From Paenibacillus sp. FSL A5-0031 (GTDB lineage Bacteria; Bacillota; Bacilli; Paenibacillales; Paenibacillaceae): a stretch of DNA of 64,000 nucleotides. Made by a program: the position numbers and the translations under genes. Position 1 is the first letter of the stretch. The number at the start of each line of letters is the position of its first letter. The DNA lies in the NCBI RefSeq assembly GCF_001956295.1, contig NZ_MRTD01000020.1:62001-126000 (forward strand), read 5' to 3'. Positions 48,977 to 58,086 of the stretch are shown here, one piece after another. The notes under the pieces were generated by a model, which was not told the origin of the DNA, ran no database searches, and was given only the letters and a program-made list of their open reading frames with translations.

Positions 48977-49168
48977 AGACTTTGCGAATGCAAAGTCACT
49001 TCGTAAGGATATGCTTAGACTTTGCGAATGCAAAGTCACTTCGTAAGGATATGCTTAGACTTTGCGAATGCAAAGTCACTTCGTAAGGATACGCTTAAGG
49101 TTTGCGAACGCAAACCTACTTCGTTAGAATAGGCTAAGACTTTGCAGATGCAAAGTCTCTTCGTCATT
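48977..49168 (-). repeat. Five tandem 40-bp hairpin units upstream of rapZ
   Basis: Units at 48977, 49017, 49057, 49097 and 49137. Each contains an 8-bp inverted repeat with a 4-nt loop (GACTTTGC, GAAT, GCAAAGTC). Units 1-3 are nearly identical; unit 4 changes to AGGTTTGC/GCAAACCT, so both arms changed together and pairing is kept; unit 5 has loop AGAT and is shorter. The array fills the glcK-rapZ gap and ends 10 bp from the rapZ RBS. Confidence 0.9.
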
Positions 49169-49181
49169 GACAACTATGAAA

Positions 49182-50132
49182 TTAACCTCTTAGAATAAGG
49201 CCTGCTGCGCCTACAACGCCAGCGTTGTTGCCTAGTGTTGCCGCTACGATTTGCACATTTTCTTTCGCTTGATCCTGTGTATACTTGTCGAATACTTCAC
49301 GAATTTGCTCGAATAAAAATTCTCCAGCCTTCGAAACGCCGCCGCCAATGATGAAATATTGCGGATTCAATACAATAGCCATCATCGCCATTGATTTACC
49401 CAAATAATAAGCAGCACGGTTTACGATGCGAGTTGCAACTTCGTCTCCTGCTTTAGCTGCATCAAGAACATCCTTCGCCATAATATCCTCAACAAGTGAA
49501 AGCGATGTACGATCGCCGCGTTCAACTGCATCTTTTGCCATACGGATAATACCTGTTGCAGAGGATACCGTTTCCAAGCAGCCGATTTTGCCGCAGCCGC
49601 ATACAATAGCTTCAAGATCAGGCACGATAGCCATATGACCAAGCTCGCCAGCCATACCCATAGAACCTTCAACGATTTTACCATCTATAATAATGCCGCC
49701 GCCTACGCCTGTGCCGAGTGTGTAGCATACGCAGTGCGCGATGCCTTTGCCCGCTCCGCCCCAAGCTTCGCCTAGTGCAGCAACATTCGCATCATTATTA
49801 ACTTTAACTGTCTTATTCAGCTCTTGCTCCAAATAAGCCTTAAGATTGACGTTCTCGATTTTTAAGTTTGGTGCAAATTTCACAATTCCGTTTGGAATAT
49901 CTAGGAAGCCAGCAATACCAACGCCTACCCCGTCAACTTGCTCCCAATCATAGTCCGATTCCACTACGATTTGTTGTGCATATTTCGCAATATTTTGAAG
50001 GATAGTGTCCGTTCCTTTACTCGCCTCCGTCGGCCCCTCGTACGTCTGGAGCAATTGCCCATCCGAATTACAAATACCTACTTTAATAGCAGTTCCGCCG
50101 ACATCGACTCCAACGTAAATCTTCTCAGACAT
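49182..50132 (-). CDS. glcK: Glucokinase (ROK family)
   Basis: 316 residues. VGVDVGGTAIKVGI (phosphate loop), NNDANVAALGEAWGGAGKG, TLGTGVGGGII, GELGHM and the zinc motif CGCGKIGCLE. Phosphorylates glucose to glucose-6-phosphate, feeding the glycolytic operon at 37-44 kb. ATG at 50132 has GAGGTGG 7 nt upstream. Separated from rapZ only by the hairpin array. Confidence 0.93.
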   Translation of the reverse strand: MSEKIYVGVDVGGTAIKVGICNSDGQLLQTYEGPTEASKGTDTILQNIAKYAQQIVVESDYDWEQVDGVGVGIAGFLDIPNGIVKFAPNLKIENVNLKAYLEQELNKTVKVNNDANVAALGEAWGGAGKGIAHCVCYTLGTGVGGGIIIDGKIVEGSMGMAGELGHMAIVPDLEAIVCGCGKIGCLETVSSATGIIRMAKDAVERGDRTSLSLVEDIMAKDVLDAAKAGDEVATRIVNRAAYYLGKSMAMMAIVLNPQYFIIGGGVSKAGEFLFEQIREVFDKYTQDQAKENVQIVAATLGNNAGVVGAAGLILRG

Positions 50133-50265
50133 CACTAGTCCACCTCATCAATATGTTAATCTTCTCTTGTAACACTATAAGCGACCTTCATCCTCTGGTC
50201 AAGATAGAGGAATACTGGCAAATCAACCATTCTAGGCTTAGAAAAAACGCCTTCAGCATTTAATG

Positions 50266-50307
50266 AAAAAGCTATACCTTCAAGCATGTCGCTCTGCTGG
50301 TATAGCC
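50266..50307 (-). terminator. trxB terminator
   Basis: Minus strand GCTATACC ... GGTATAGC, with an inner AGCA/TGCT pairing, followed by TTTTTC. Confidence 0.8.
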
Positions 50308-50340
50308 TCTTCTTTATCTTATGTTGCAACTCGTCAAGTA

Positions 50341-51288
50341 TTAAAGCGATTTGCTCCAGTCGTGCGTAATTGCACCCTCCAAATATCTTTCACAATCCAG
50401 TGCAGCCATACAACCGCTGCCTGCTGCTGTAATTGCTTGACGATATTTGCTGTCTTGAACATCTCCACAAGCAAACACGCCCGGTACATTCGTTTCAGAT
50501 GTGCCTGGTTTTACAACAATGTAACCATGATCGTCCGTATCGATTTGACCTGCTAGGAATTTCGTGTTTGGCGTGTGGCCGATAGCGATAAAGATTCCGT
50601 CTGTCTCAATAACATCCTCTTCACCTGTCTCGTTGTCACGAACTTTAAGCCCAGTAACACCCATGCCAGTTGCTACAACCTCAACCGGTGTGCGGTTTAG
50701 GCTCCAGCTGATTTTCTCGTTCTCACGAGCGCGATCCTGCATGATTTTTGATGCGCGAAGCTCATCACGACGGTTAACAAGCTCTACGTTTGAAGCAAAA
50801 CGAGTAAGGAAGTTTGCTTCCTCCATCGCAGAGTCGCCGCCGCCCACTACGATAATTTTTTTACCGCGGAAGAAGAAGCCATCGCAAGTTGCGCATGTGC
50901 TTACGCCGCGGCCAACGTTTTCTTTCTCGCCTGGAATGCCGAGGTATCTAGCCGATGCACCAGTAGAAATAATGATGCTCTCCCCAACAAGCTCGCCGTG
51001 GCCTTCCACTTGAAGCTTGAATGGACGCTCTGACATATCCACGCTATTAACCCAACCCGTAATAAACTTAGCGCCAAAGCGCTCCGCTTGCTTACGCATG
51101 TTTTCCATCAGCTCAGGACCCATAATCCCTTCCGGGAAACCAGGGAAATTCTCAACCTCTGTTGTTGTTGTCAATTGACCGCCAGGTTCTGGACCTTCAA
51201 TAATGAGTGGGCTCATGTTAGCGCGAGCCAAATAAATAGCTGCTGTAAGTCCCGCAGGACCAGTACCGATAATAATTGATTTGTACAT
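50341..51288 (-). CDS. trxB: Thioredoxin reductase
   Basis: 315 residues. FAD-binding GTGPAGLTAAIY, redox Cys pair CATCDGFFF, NADPH-binding VVGGGDSAMEEA and FACGDVQDSKYRQA near the C-terminus. Reduces thioredoxin with NADPH. ATG at 51288 has GAGGTG 6 nt upstream. Follows the TPR gene after 20 bp, probably one transcript. Confidence 0.95.
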   Translation of the reverse strand: MYKSIIIGTGPAGLTAAIYLARANMSPLIIEGPEPGGQLTTTTEVENFPGFPEGIMGPELMENMRKQAERFGAKFITGWVNSVDMSERPFKLQVEGHGELVGESIIISTGASARYLGIPGEKENVGRGVSTCATCDGFFFRGKKIIVVGGGDSAMEEANFLTRFASNVELVNRRDELRASKIMQDRARENEKISWSLNRTPVEVVATGMGVTGLKVRDNETGEEDVIETDGIFIAIGHTPNTKFLAGQIDTDDHGYIVVKPGTSETNVPGVFACGDVQDSKYRQAITAAGSGCMAALDCERYLEGAITHDWSKSL

Positions 51289-51308
51289 AAGCTTCACCTC
51301 GTAAAAGT

Positions 51309-53060
51309 TTATTCGTCCTGTAATTCTTGCGTAAAGAAGACGGAACTCATCGACTTCATCTTTTCTTTGATGCCGCAAACTTCATCAATAATCTTGACGT
51401 TCTTGCTGACTGTCGCAATAGATGTACCGTATCTGGTGGAAACCTCGTGATAGGAGATAGCACGACGATGCATTTTTGCAGTCAAATATTCTAATGCGGC
51501 CGCCCAGCTCTCCGGCTTCGTAAGCTTCGGAGCATCTGGATATACTCGCGTCAAAAATTCCACCCATAAGGTCATCAAATCATGCTGCTGAACCAAATCA
51601 TACTGCTTGCTCATGCGATCAAGAGCGATATCTGCAACAGCCTGCCATTTATCTTCCCATACAGGCAGACTTGAAGGGACCCGGTTCGGCTCAATGACCG
51701 TTTCTTTGCCTTCCAGCACCACATGTAAAGGCTCTTGTACGCCCATCGTTCGGAGTACAAAGATGGCAATCCGTTTTAAATAATCATCCTCTTCCTTCTC
51801 GAGCAAAAACGTCTGAAGAACATCCTTCACTTCGCTGTCGGCGATCATCCCTAGAGCCTGAATAACCTGGAGCTTCGTGTCCTGATCACCATGACGCAGC
51901 GCCCAGAAGAACGACGAACGTACTAGCGGATCGCGCTTCAGATGATCGGGAATGCCATCGGAAGATTTCTCCCATAGCTTAAACTGCTCTTCGAACGGCA
52001 AATGATAGTGATAGCTGATGGCAGCCGTCTGCTGCCCGCTTCGTACCAGCTCAAGCTGCTCCATATAATAAAGTGGAATGCTTGATTTTGGGTCGAGCTT
52101 GATTGTCTGCCTCCATAGGCGCTCTGCTTCCTGCAAACGTCCGATATTGCAAGCTGCAACAGCCGCGTAATGATACAGGCTTGGATCCTGAGTGAGCTCT
52201 GAGTCTTTGAGAAGTCTGGTGAAATGCTTATAAGCAGCACCATGCTCTCCTAAGATGCCCATTGTTGTTGCCAGTTTAAACACATGCTCTTGATGGAATG
52301 GTACCGTCTTCGCAAGCAGCTCAACAAGCGGCTTCAAGCTTTTTTCATCGTTTTTGTGCTGATAAAAGATAGCAAGGTTGCACAACGCATGCAGGTTGCC
52401 CGCTTCAAGATCAAGCACTTCATGAATCGTATCCATCGCTTTATCGAACATGCCCATATAGTAATAGGCCAAAGCCAAATTATTTCGAGCAGCTAAAAAA
52501 TCTGGCTGTCCTTCGATAATTTTCTCCAAAATGCGCACAGCCTCAGTGAACTTACCTTCCTCCAGCAGCGTGCGCGCCAAATCATGCTCGACCATGCCTT
52601 CACGAGACTTGATGTTGGTTAGACGAGTAGGACGCTCCAGTTCAAAATGCAGTAGATCCATCATATCTTCTGCTTCATCCAGAAACTGTCCTTCGGAGTC
52701 CTCTTCCAAATATCGAATAAGCGAGCCCTCGGCTGCTTCATATTGTTCTAAATTAGCAAAATTGTTCGCCATATAGAAATGGCACTCCGTCATCGTCGGA
52801 TCAAGCTCATCTACAATCCAACCGAGGATTTTATTTGATTCCTCATAGTTGCCCATTTCAGAAAGAATGCCGGCCATATTACAATGGTTTACCGGATTCT
52901 CCGGCTCGTATTCGACGGCGCGACGAAAATATTTAAGTGCCTTGTCATAATGGAGCCGATCAAGCGATCGAACCGCACGTTCGAAAAAAAACGTAGCGTC
53001 CCATTGAACCGGTATGACTTTCGTCTGTTGATCTACGGCAACTCGTTTCTTTTCTTTCAC
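51309..53060 (-). CDS. TPR-repeat protein
   Basis: 583 residues from GTG 53060 (GGGAGGTG 8 nt upstream); the open frame extends to 53186 without an RBS. Several tetratricopeptide units in the first half (HYDKALKYFRRAVEYEPENPVNHCNMAGIL, KFTEAVRILEKIIEGQPDFLAARNNLALAYY, MFDKAMDTIHEVLDLEAGNLHALCNLAIFY) and a helical second half. No catalytic motif. Likely a scaffold or regulator; the same gene upstream of trxB is familiar in Paenibacillus, but its role is unknown. Confidence 0.85.
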   Translation of the reverse strand: MKEKKRVAVDQQTKVIPVQWDATFFFERAVRSLDRLHYDKALKYFRRAVEYEPENPVNHCNMAGILSEMGNYEESNKILGWIVDELDPTMTECHFYMANNFANLEQYEAAEGSLIRYLEEDSEGQFLDEAEDMMDLLHFELERPTRLTNIKSREGMVEHDLARTLLEEGKFTEAVRILEKIIEGQPDFLAARNNLALAYYYMGMFDKAMDTIHEVLDLEAGNLHALCNLAIFYQHKNDEKSLKPLVELLAKTVPFHQEHVFKLATTMGILGEHGAAYKHFTRLLKDSELTQDPSLYHYAAVAACNIGRLQEAERLWRQTIKLDPKSSIPLYYMEQLELVRSGQQTAAISYHYHLPFEEQFKLWEKSSDGIPDHLKRDPLVRSSFFWALRHGDQDTKLQVIQALGMIADSEVKDVLQTFLLEKEEDDYLKRIAIFVLRTMGVQEPLHVVLEGKETVIEPNRVPSSLPVWEDKWQAVADIALDRMSKQYDLVQQHDLMTLWVEFLTRVYPDAPKLTKPESWAAALEYLTAKMHRRAISYHEVSTRYGTSIATVSKNVKIIDEVCGIKEKMKSMSSVFFTQELQDE

Positions 53061-53138
53061 CCGCAAGGCACCTCCCGTTACTTCCGATTTTATACGATTA
53101 TACCATAGCAATACCCCTGAGAACATGAAAGAATATGT

Positions 53139-53179
53139 GGGAAAATCGCGGATGGCAAATACACCACCCGCGATTTCCC
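53139..53179 (-). terminator. prs terminator-like hairpin
   Basis: GGGAAATCGCGG and CCGCGATTTTCCC pair across a 16-nt loop (minus strand). Little T-run beyond the stem. Confidence 0.5.
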
Positions 53180-53225
53180 GCGGCATTACTATTCATTTCG
53201 TTAGTTCTGCATTCCATTTGAACGT

Positions 53226-54176
53226 TTAGACACCATTGCTTTTGAACAATGTGCTAATGGAGCCGCCCTCCAAAATAATGCGTGTTGCTTCTGCAAGCAA
53301 CGGCGCAACGGAAAGCACTTTGAAGCGTTCAGGAGTCGATTCCGGCAAGCTGATTGAGTCTGTTACGATGACTTCTCTAATATTTGGATGATCCAAACGC
53401 TCAATGGCAGAGCCGGAGAATAACGGATGCGTTGCGCATACAAATACATCCTCAGCGCCGCGCTCCTTCAAGCTTTCCACAACGTTAACAATCGTAGATC
53501 CCGTATCGATGAGATCCTCGATAATAATCGGAGTTTGACCTTCGACATCACCGATAACATGTGTGATCACTGATTCATTATGCGCAGGGCGTTTCTTGAT
53601 CATAATCGCAAACGATGTATCCAAGTAGTTCGCTAGCTTCTCAGCAGTTGAAGCACGTCCTGCATCCGGCGATACAACAACCGGGTTCTTGATGTTTTTC
53701 GACTTCAAATAATCGCTGATTAAATCTAGCGCAGTCATATGATCGACTGGAATGTTGAAGAAGCCTTGAATAGCTGGAGCATGTAGGTCGATTGTAATCA
53801 CTCGGTTCGCTCCTACTGTCGTGAGCACATCCGCCAGCATTTTCGCTGAAATCGGCTCCCGAGGTGCTGCTTTGCGCTCCTGACGCGCATAACCGTAATA
53901 AGGCATGATGATGTTGACCGTTCTTGCGGAAGCACGCTTCGCCGCATCAATCATAACAAGCAATTCGACAAAATGCTCGTTGATTGGATGTGAGAATGAT
54001 TGTACGAGAAATACATCGCAATTCCGAATCGTTTCCTCGTAATGCACGTAAATCTCTCCGCTTTTAAAACGGGACATCTTGATCGCACCTAGCGTCAGAC
54101 CAAGCTCTGCACTAATTTTCTGAGCCAATACCGGATTAGACGAACCCGAAAAAATACGCACCTTGTCGCTTAACAT
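53226..54176 (-). CDS. prs: Ribose-phosphate pyrophosphokinase
   Basis: 316 residues. Class I pattern: VRIFSGSSNPVLAQKIS, YGYARQERKAAPREPISAK, IDLHAPAIQGFFNIPVDHM, VVSPDAGRASTAEKLA and PRPP-binding IIIEDLIDTGSTI. Makes PRPP from ribose-5-phosphate and ATP, a precursor of the his pathway encoded next door. Differs from the usual form in DLHAPAIQGFF (usually DLHADQIQGFF) and KKRPAHN (usually KRRPRPN), so it may be a second prs copy. ATG at 54176 with GGAGGG 4 nt upstream; the longer frame is unlikely. Confidence 0.88.
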   Translation of the reverse strand: MLSDKVRIFSGSSNPVLAQKISAELGLTLGAIKMSRFKSGEIYVHYEETIRNCDVFLVQSFSHPINEHFVELLVMIDAAKRASARTVNIIMPYYGYARQERKAAPREPISAKMLADVLTTVGANRVITIDLHAPAIQGFFNIPVDHMTALDLISDYLKSKNIKNPVVVSPDAGRASTAEKLANYLDTSFAIMIKKRPAHNESVITHVIGDVEGQTPIIIEDLIDTGSTIVNVVESLKERGAEDVFVCATHPLFSGSAIERLDHPNIREVIVTDSISLPESTPERFKVLSVAPLLAEATRIILEGGSISTLFKSNGV

Positions 54177-54291
54177 GATACCCTCCTGAGCGTTAAAACC
54201 AATTAATTTGACGGAACAAGTACTCGTCTTTGCCGGATCATTCGACAAAGCTTATTTGATCATCTATATTATACATGGAATTTACGATATT

Positions 54292-55131
54292 TCAAAAATC
54301 AATCATCACTAATTTTCGACAATTAAATGTCGCAAGCTGCTTAAAGCCAACTTCTTTGAGCAAATCGTACGCTTGATCCAAATATTGGCCCAATCTTTCA
54401 GGCTGGTGAGCATCCGAACCAACCGTCAGCGGAATGCCTAGTTCCAGTGCATATTCCAGCATTCTTCGGCTCGGAAACATCTCTGCTGCAGGTGTGCGAA
54501 GGCCCGATGCGTTGAGCTCAATCGCAAGTCCATACTTCTTGACTGCCTCTAGTGCAGCGTTCTCCAAATGGGTAACATTTTCCTCCGGCTGAAAGCCAAA
54601 ACGCTTGATGACATCAATATGTCCAATGTAGTCATAGAATCCGCTTGCGGCTGCTTTGCCCACGGCTGCATAGTACTGTTCATATACAGCCATACGATTG
54701 CGGCCTTCCCAGCCTCCCGTTTGCCGGAAATCGGTAATGTCCCACTCCTCAAGAAAATGAACAGAACCAATTACATAGTCCCAAGGGTACGCGTTCACGA
54801 TCGCAGCGATCTGCTCCTCGCAGCCCTCAATATAATCGCCTTCAAGTCCAACACGTATGTCGATTTGTCCCTTATACTTTTCCTTAAGCGCAAGACACTC
54901 CTCCACATAACGCGGAAGCTCATCCATCGGCATAGCCATTTCCGGATAATAAGTTGCAGGGTCAACATGGAGCAGTGGCATATGATCAGAAAGGCCGAGC
55001 TGCACGAGTCCGATCTCTATGCCCTTCTTTACATATTCCTCTAGCTCTCCGACGGCATGACCACAACGAGCATGATGCGTATGGTAATCGATAAACATGT
55101 GCGTACCGGCCTTTCTGCTGTCATTTATCAT
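54292..55131 (-). CDS. Histidinol-phosphatase HisJ-like (PHP family)
   Basis: 279 residues (268 if the ATG at 55098, MFIDYHTHHARCGHA, is used; RBS evidence is weak for both). PHP metal motifs: DYHTHHARCGH, LSDHMPLL, GLEGDYIEG, GSVHFLEEWDI, IGHIDVIKRF and VGSDAHQPERLG. Hydrolyses histidinol phosphate, the penultimate-but-one step of histidine synthesis. Located 10 bp after hisIE, so the last gene of the his transcript. The pathway otherwise lacks this activity, as hisB here is the dehydratase only. Confidence 0.82.
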   Translation of the reverse strand: MINDSRKAGTHMFIDYHTHHARCGHAVGELEEYVKKGIEIGLVQLGLSDHMPLLHVDPATYYPEMAMPMDELPRYVEECLALKEKYKGQIDIRVGLEGDYIEGCEEQIAAIVNAYPWDYVIGSVHFLEEWDITDFRQTGGWEGRNRMAVYEQYYAAVGKAAASGFYDYIGHIDVIKRFGFQPEENVTHLENAALEAVKKYGLAIELNASGLRTPAAEMFPSRRMLEYALELGIPLTVGSDAHQPERLGQYLDQAYDLLKEVGFKQLATFNCRKLVMIDF

Positions 55132-55141
55132 TCAGCTTCCA

Positions 55142-55834
55142 TTATCTCATTTTATTTGTTGTTGGCTTGCCGTGACGATTGTTAATTTCGCTGATTACAT
55201 CATCTAGCGGCAATCCGCGTTCACGAAGCAATACCATCAGGTGAAAAATAAGATCGCCAACCTCGCTGCGAAGCTCGTCGTTGTCTTTATTTTTCGCTGC
55301 TATAATAACCTCGGATGCTTCTTCGCCAACTTTTTTCAAAATCTTATCTACACCTTTATCGAACAGGTATGAGGTGTAAGAGCCCTCTGGACGCTCTGCG
55401 TAACGCTCGGCAATCACGCTCTCCAGCTGTCCAAGCGTAGCGAAGCGGTCTGCAGCGGATTGTGCAGCTTCTGAGGAAGCATCTGTGTTCCCTGCTACTT
55501 CAACCGAATTAAAGAAACAGCTATAGCGCCCTGTGTGGCAAGCTGGACCTTTTTGCTCCACCTTAACGAGCAATGTATCACCGTCGCAATCATAAGCCAA
55601 AGAGACAATGCGCTGTGTATTGCCGCTTGTCGCTCCTTTGTTCCAAAGCTCATTACGCGAGCGGCTCCAATACCAAGTCACACCGGATTCAACGGATAGC
55701 TGAAGTGATTCCTTATTCATATAAGCCATCATAAGCACTTCTTTGCTTTGCACATCTTGAACAATAGCTGGTACTAGCCCCGCATCGTCCCATTTAATTT
55801 TTGAGATAAGTTCATTATGATTGTTTTCCGTCAT
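55142..55834 (-). CDS. hisIE: Bifunctional phosphoribosyl-AMP cyclohydrolase / phosphoribosyl-ATP pyrophosphohydrolase
   Basis: 230 residues. HisI part: WDDAGLVPAIVQDVQSKEVLMMAYMN, WYWSRSRNELWNKG, YDCDGDTLLVKVEQKGPACHTGRYSCFF (zinc Cys). HisE part from about 125: LGQLESVIAERYAERPEGSYTSYL, KKVGEEASEVIIAAKN. Performs the second and third steps of histidine synthesis. Overlaps hisF by 4 nt. Confidence 0.95.
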   Translation of the reverse strand: MTENNHNELISKIKWDDAGLVPAIVQDVQSKEVLMMAYMNKESLQLSVESGVTWYWSRSRNELWNKGATSGNTQRIVSLAYDCDGDTLLVKVEQKGPACHTGRYSCFFNSVEVAGNTDASSEAAQSAADRFATLGQLESVIAERYAERPEGSYTSYLFDKGVDKILKKVGEEASEVIIAAKNKDNDELRSEVGDLIFHLMVLLRERGLPLDDVISEINNRHGKPTTNKMR

Positions 55835-56589
55835 CGTACCTCTACCCCCTTCAAGCGCAAGTCGTCCTTCACTTCACGAATCGTCATTTCTTTATAGTGA
55901 AAAATTGTCGCAGCTAGAGCCGCATCCGCATGTGCCATTTGGAATACATCGTTAAAATGCTCAACTCTACCCGCTCCACCCGAAGCAATGACGGGAATGC
56001 CAAGCGAATCTGACACCGCTTGTGTAAGCTTGATGTCGAAGCCGTCTTTGGTGCCATCGGCATCCATGCTAGTCAGCAAAATTTCGCCCGCGCCTAGCTT
56101 CTCCACTTCACGTGCCCAATCGAGCGCCTTAATGCCAGTCGTTTTGCGTCCGCCGTGCGTGTAAACTTCCCATTCGCCCCACTCAGCATTAAACTTCGCG
56201 TCAATCGCCACCACGATGCACTGTGATCCGAACTTGCGTGATCCCTCTTGAATGAGTGCCTTATTTAAAACCGCAGCTGTATTTATGCCGATTTTGTCCG
56301 CGCCGGCGCGCAGCAGCCGCTTCATATCATCGACATGAGAAATGCCGCCGCCTACCGTAAACGGAATCGTAATTTCCCCAGCGGTCCGCTTGACGACTTC
56401 AATCATCGTCGCACGCCCTTCAACGGAAGCCGATATATCTAGAAATACAAGCTCATCTGCGCCCTCTTGGTCATAAGTGGCCGCCAGCTCGACTGGGTCT
56501 CCCGCATCGCGCAGGTTCACAAAATTAACACCCTTCACAACGCGGCCATCCTTCACGTCAAGACAAGGAATGATACGTTTCGCCAGCAT
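55831..56589 (-). CDS. hisF: Imidazole glycerol phosphate synthase subunit HisF
   Basis: 252 residues, TIM barrel. RIIPCLDVKDGRVVKGVNF (catalytic Asp11), VGGGISHVDDMKRLLRAGADKIGINTAA, TSMDADGTKDGFD (catalytic Asp130), IASGGAG. With HisH it makes imidazole glycerol phosphate and AICAR. It is HisF and not HisA: the CLDVKDG and AIDAK signatures are HisF-type. RBS AAGGAG. The gene upstream should be hisA but is absent. Confidence 0.95.
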   Translation of the reverse strand: MLAKRIIPCLDVKDGRVVKGVNFVNLRDAGDPVELAATYDQEGADELVFLDISASVEGRATMIEVVKRTAGEITIPFTVGGGISHVDDMKRLLRAGADKIGINTAAVLNKALIQEGSRKFGSQCIVVAIDAKFNAEWGEWEVYTHGGRKTTGIKALDWAREVEKLGAGEILLTSMDADGTKDGFDIKLTQAVSDSLGIPVIASGGAGRVEHFNDVFQMAHADAALAATIFHYKEMTIREVKDDLRLKGVEVR

Positions 56590-56781
56590 ATTGCACTCTC
56601 CTTTATGCCCGTAGTCGAGCTTAATTGTCTATTCGGTAACATTTGGTATTACTTAGGATTACTTGGAATCACTTTGATAAAACTGCTTGGATTAAGGAAG
56701 AAGCATCCTTACCAAGCAGCGAGTCTTAAACGATTTAATTGCTTAAGTAAGTAACCTGCTTGAATAGCTTGTTATGCTTCT
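56590..56781 (-). other. hisA-sized place in the operon without hisA
   Basis: 192 bp between hisH and hisF where Bacillales have hisA (about 730 bp). AT-rich, stops in all frames, no HisA motif such as PAIDIRGGKCVRL and no recognisable fragment; it ends with the hisF RBS. Confidence 0.75.
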
Positions 56782-57390
56782 TTAATTTTTAGTTAGTGCA
56801 AGAAAGTTGCCCAGCAGCTGCATGCCAAGCTCTCCGCTTTTTTCGGGGTGAAATTGCATGCCATATACGTTTCCGCGACCAACAATTGCTGTTACCTGCT
56901 GATAATAGTCTGTTGTTGCGAGCAGGTCGGAACTTACCTCCGGCTTCGCATGGAACGAGTGTACGAAATAAACATGCCCTTCAGTCAAACCGTTAAATAG
57001 AGGCGACTGCTCTTGAAGGAAATTCAGCTTGTTCCAGCCCATATGCGGTATCTTGTAATCCCCTGTGAAACGGCTAACTTTGCCTGGAAGAAGATTCAAT
57101 CCCTCATTCGTTCCATATTCGTCACTTTCGGTGAAGAGAAGCTGCATGCCAAGGCAAATGCCGAGCAGCGGCTTACCAGAAGCTGCATACGCTTTGGTCA
57201 CTTCATCCATCTTCGTTTCCCGCAGGTTTTGCATGGCATCGCCAAACGCACCAACGCCAGGAAGAATCGCTCCGTCTGAAGCTGCAATCGTCGCGGGATC
57301 GTCTGTGATAACCGTCTCGTATCCAAGACGCTCAACCGCTTTGCTTACGCTGTGGAGGTTGCCCATCCCATAATCAATAATCGCGATCAT
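56782..57390 (-). CDS. hisH: Imidazole glycerol phosphate synthase subunit HisH
   Basis: 202 residues, class I glutamine amidotransferase: IIDYGMGNLHSVSKA, ILPGVGAFGDAM, nucleophile Cys in LGICLGMQLLF, and MQFHPEKSG (His, Glu). Supplies ammonia to HisF. ATG at 57390 has AAAGGAG 9 nt upstream and lies 1 nt after the hisB stop; the longer frame is not used. Confidence 0.95.
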   Translation of the reverse strand: MIAIIDYGMGNLHSVSKAVERLGYETVITDDPATIAASDGAILPGVGAFGDAMQNLRETKMDEVTKAYAASGKPLLGICLGMQLLFTESDEYGTNEGLNLLPGKVSRFTGDYKIPHMGWNKLNFLQEQSPLFNGLTEGHVYFVHSFHAKPEVSSDLLATTDYYQQVTAIVGRGNVYGMQFHPEKSGELGMQLLGNFLALTKN

Positions 57391-57391
57391 C

Positions 57392-57997
57392 CTAGAGCAC
57401 TCCTTTCGTTGAAGGCACTCCTTGTACGCGAGGATCAATGCTCGTTGCTTCATCAAGCGCTCGTCCAAGCGCTTTAAACACCGCTTCAATCATGTGGTGC
57501 GTGTTTTTGCCGTAATGTACGATGACGTGAAGCGTGATGCGTGACTCAAGTGCAAGCTTCCACAAAAACTCATGAACAAGCTCTGTCGAGAAGCTGCCTA
57601 CTTGTGTAGATGGGTATTCGGCACGGTATTCAAAGTGTGGGCGGTTGCTCACATCAATAATAACCTGAGCCAGCGCCTCATCCATTGGTACAAATACGCT
57701 AGCGTAACGCTTAATGCCGCGTTTGTCGCCAAGCGCTTCACGAAGCGTTTGACCGATGCAAATTCCGATATCCTCTACCGTATGGTGATCATCGATGTCG
57801 ATGTCGCCGCGTGCTTCTAATTCCAGATTAAACTGGCCGTGCTTAATAAATAGATCCAGCATATGGTTAAAGAAAGGGACATCTGTATCAATCTTTGCTT
57901 CACCTGTTCCATCTACTGCAAAAGTAAGCTTTATATCCGTTTCATTCGTCTTGCGTGCCACCGATGCTTCACGTACGCGATTTTCCGACACTTTCAT
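57392..57997 (-). CDS. hisB: Imidazoleglycerol-phosphate dehydratase
   Basis: 201 residues. Metal-binding FFNHMLDLFIKHG, DIDIDDHHTVEDIGICIGQ and KNTHHMIEAVFKALGRAL. Monofunctional dehydratase, without the phosphatase domain of enteric HisB. Separated from hisD by 165 bp that hold a perfect palindrome. Confidence 0.95.
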   Translation of the reverse strand: MKVSENRVREASVARKTNETDIKLTFAVDGTGEAKIDTDVPFFNHMLDLFIKHGQFNLELEARGDIDIDDHHTVEDIGICIGQTLREALGDKRGIKRYASVFVPMDEALAQVIIDVSNRPHFEYRAEYPSTQVGSFSTELVHEFLWKLALESRITLHVIVHYGKNTHHMIEAVFKALGRALDEATSIDPRVQGVPSTKGVL

Positions 57998-58086
57998 TCC
58001 TTCTTCCTATATGATTATGTTTGTTTTCATCATCTCAAATGCCCTGCCGCATAAGGGAATTCCAGCAGATGCCGCTAAAGAGCATA

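Noticed and set aside
48977..49168. CRISPR array
   Set aside because: Units are directly adjacent with a 40-bp period, no unique spacers and no cas genes.
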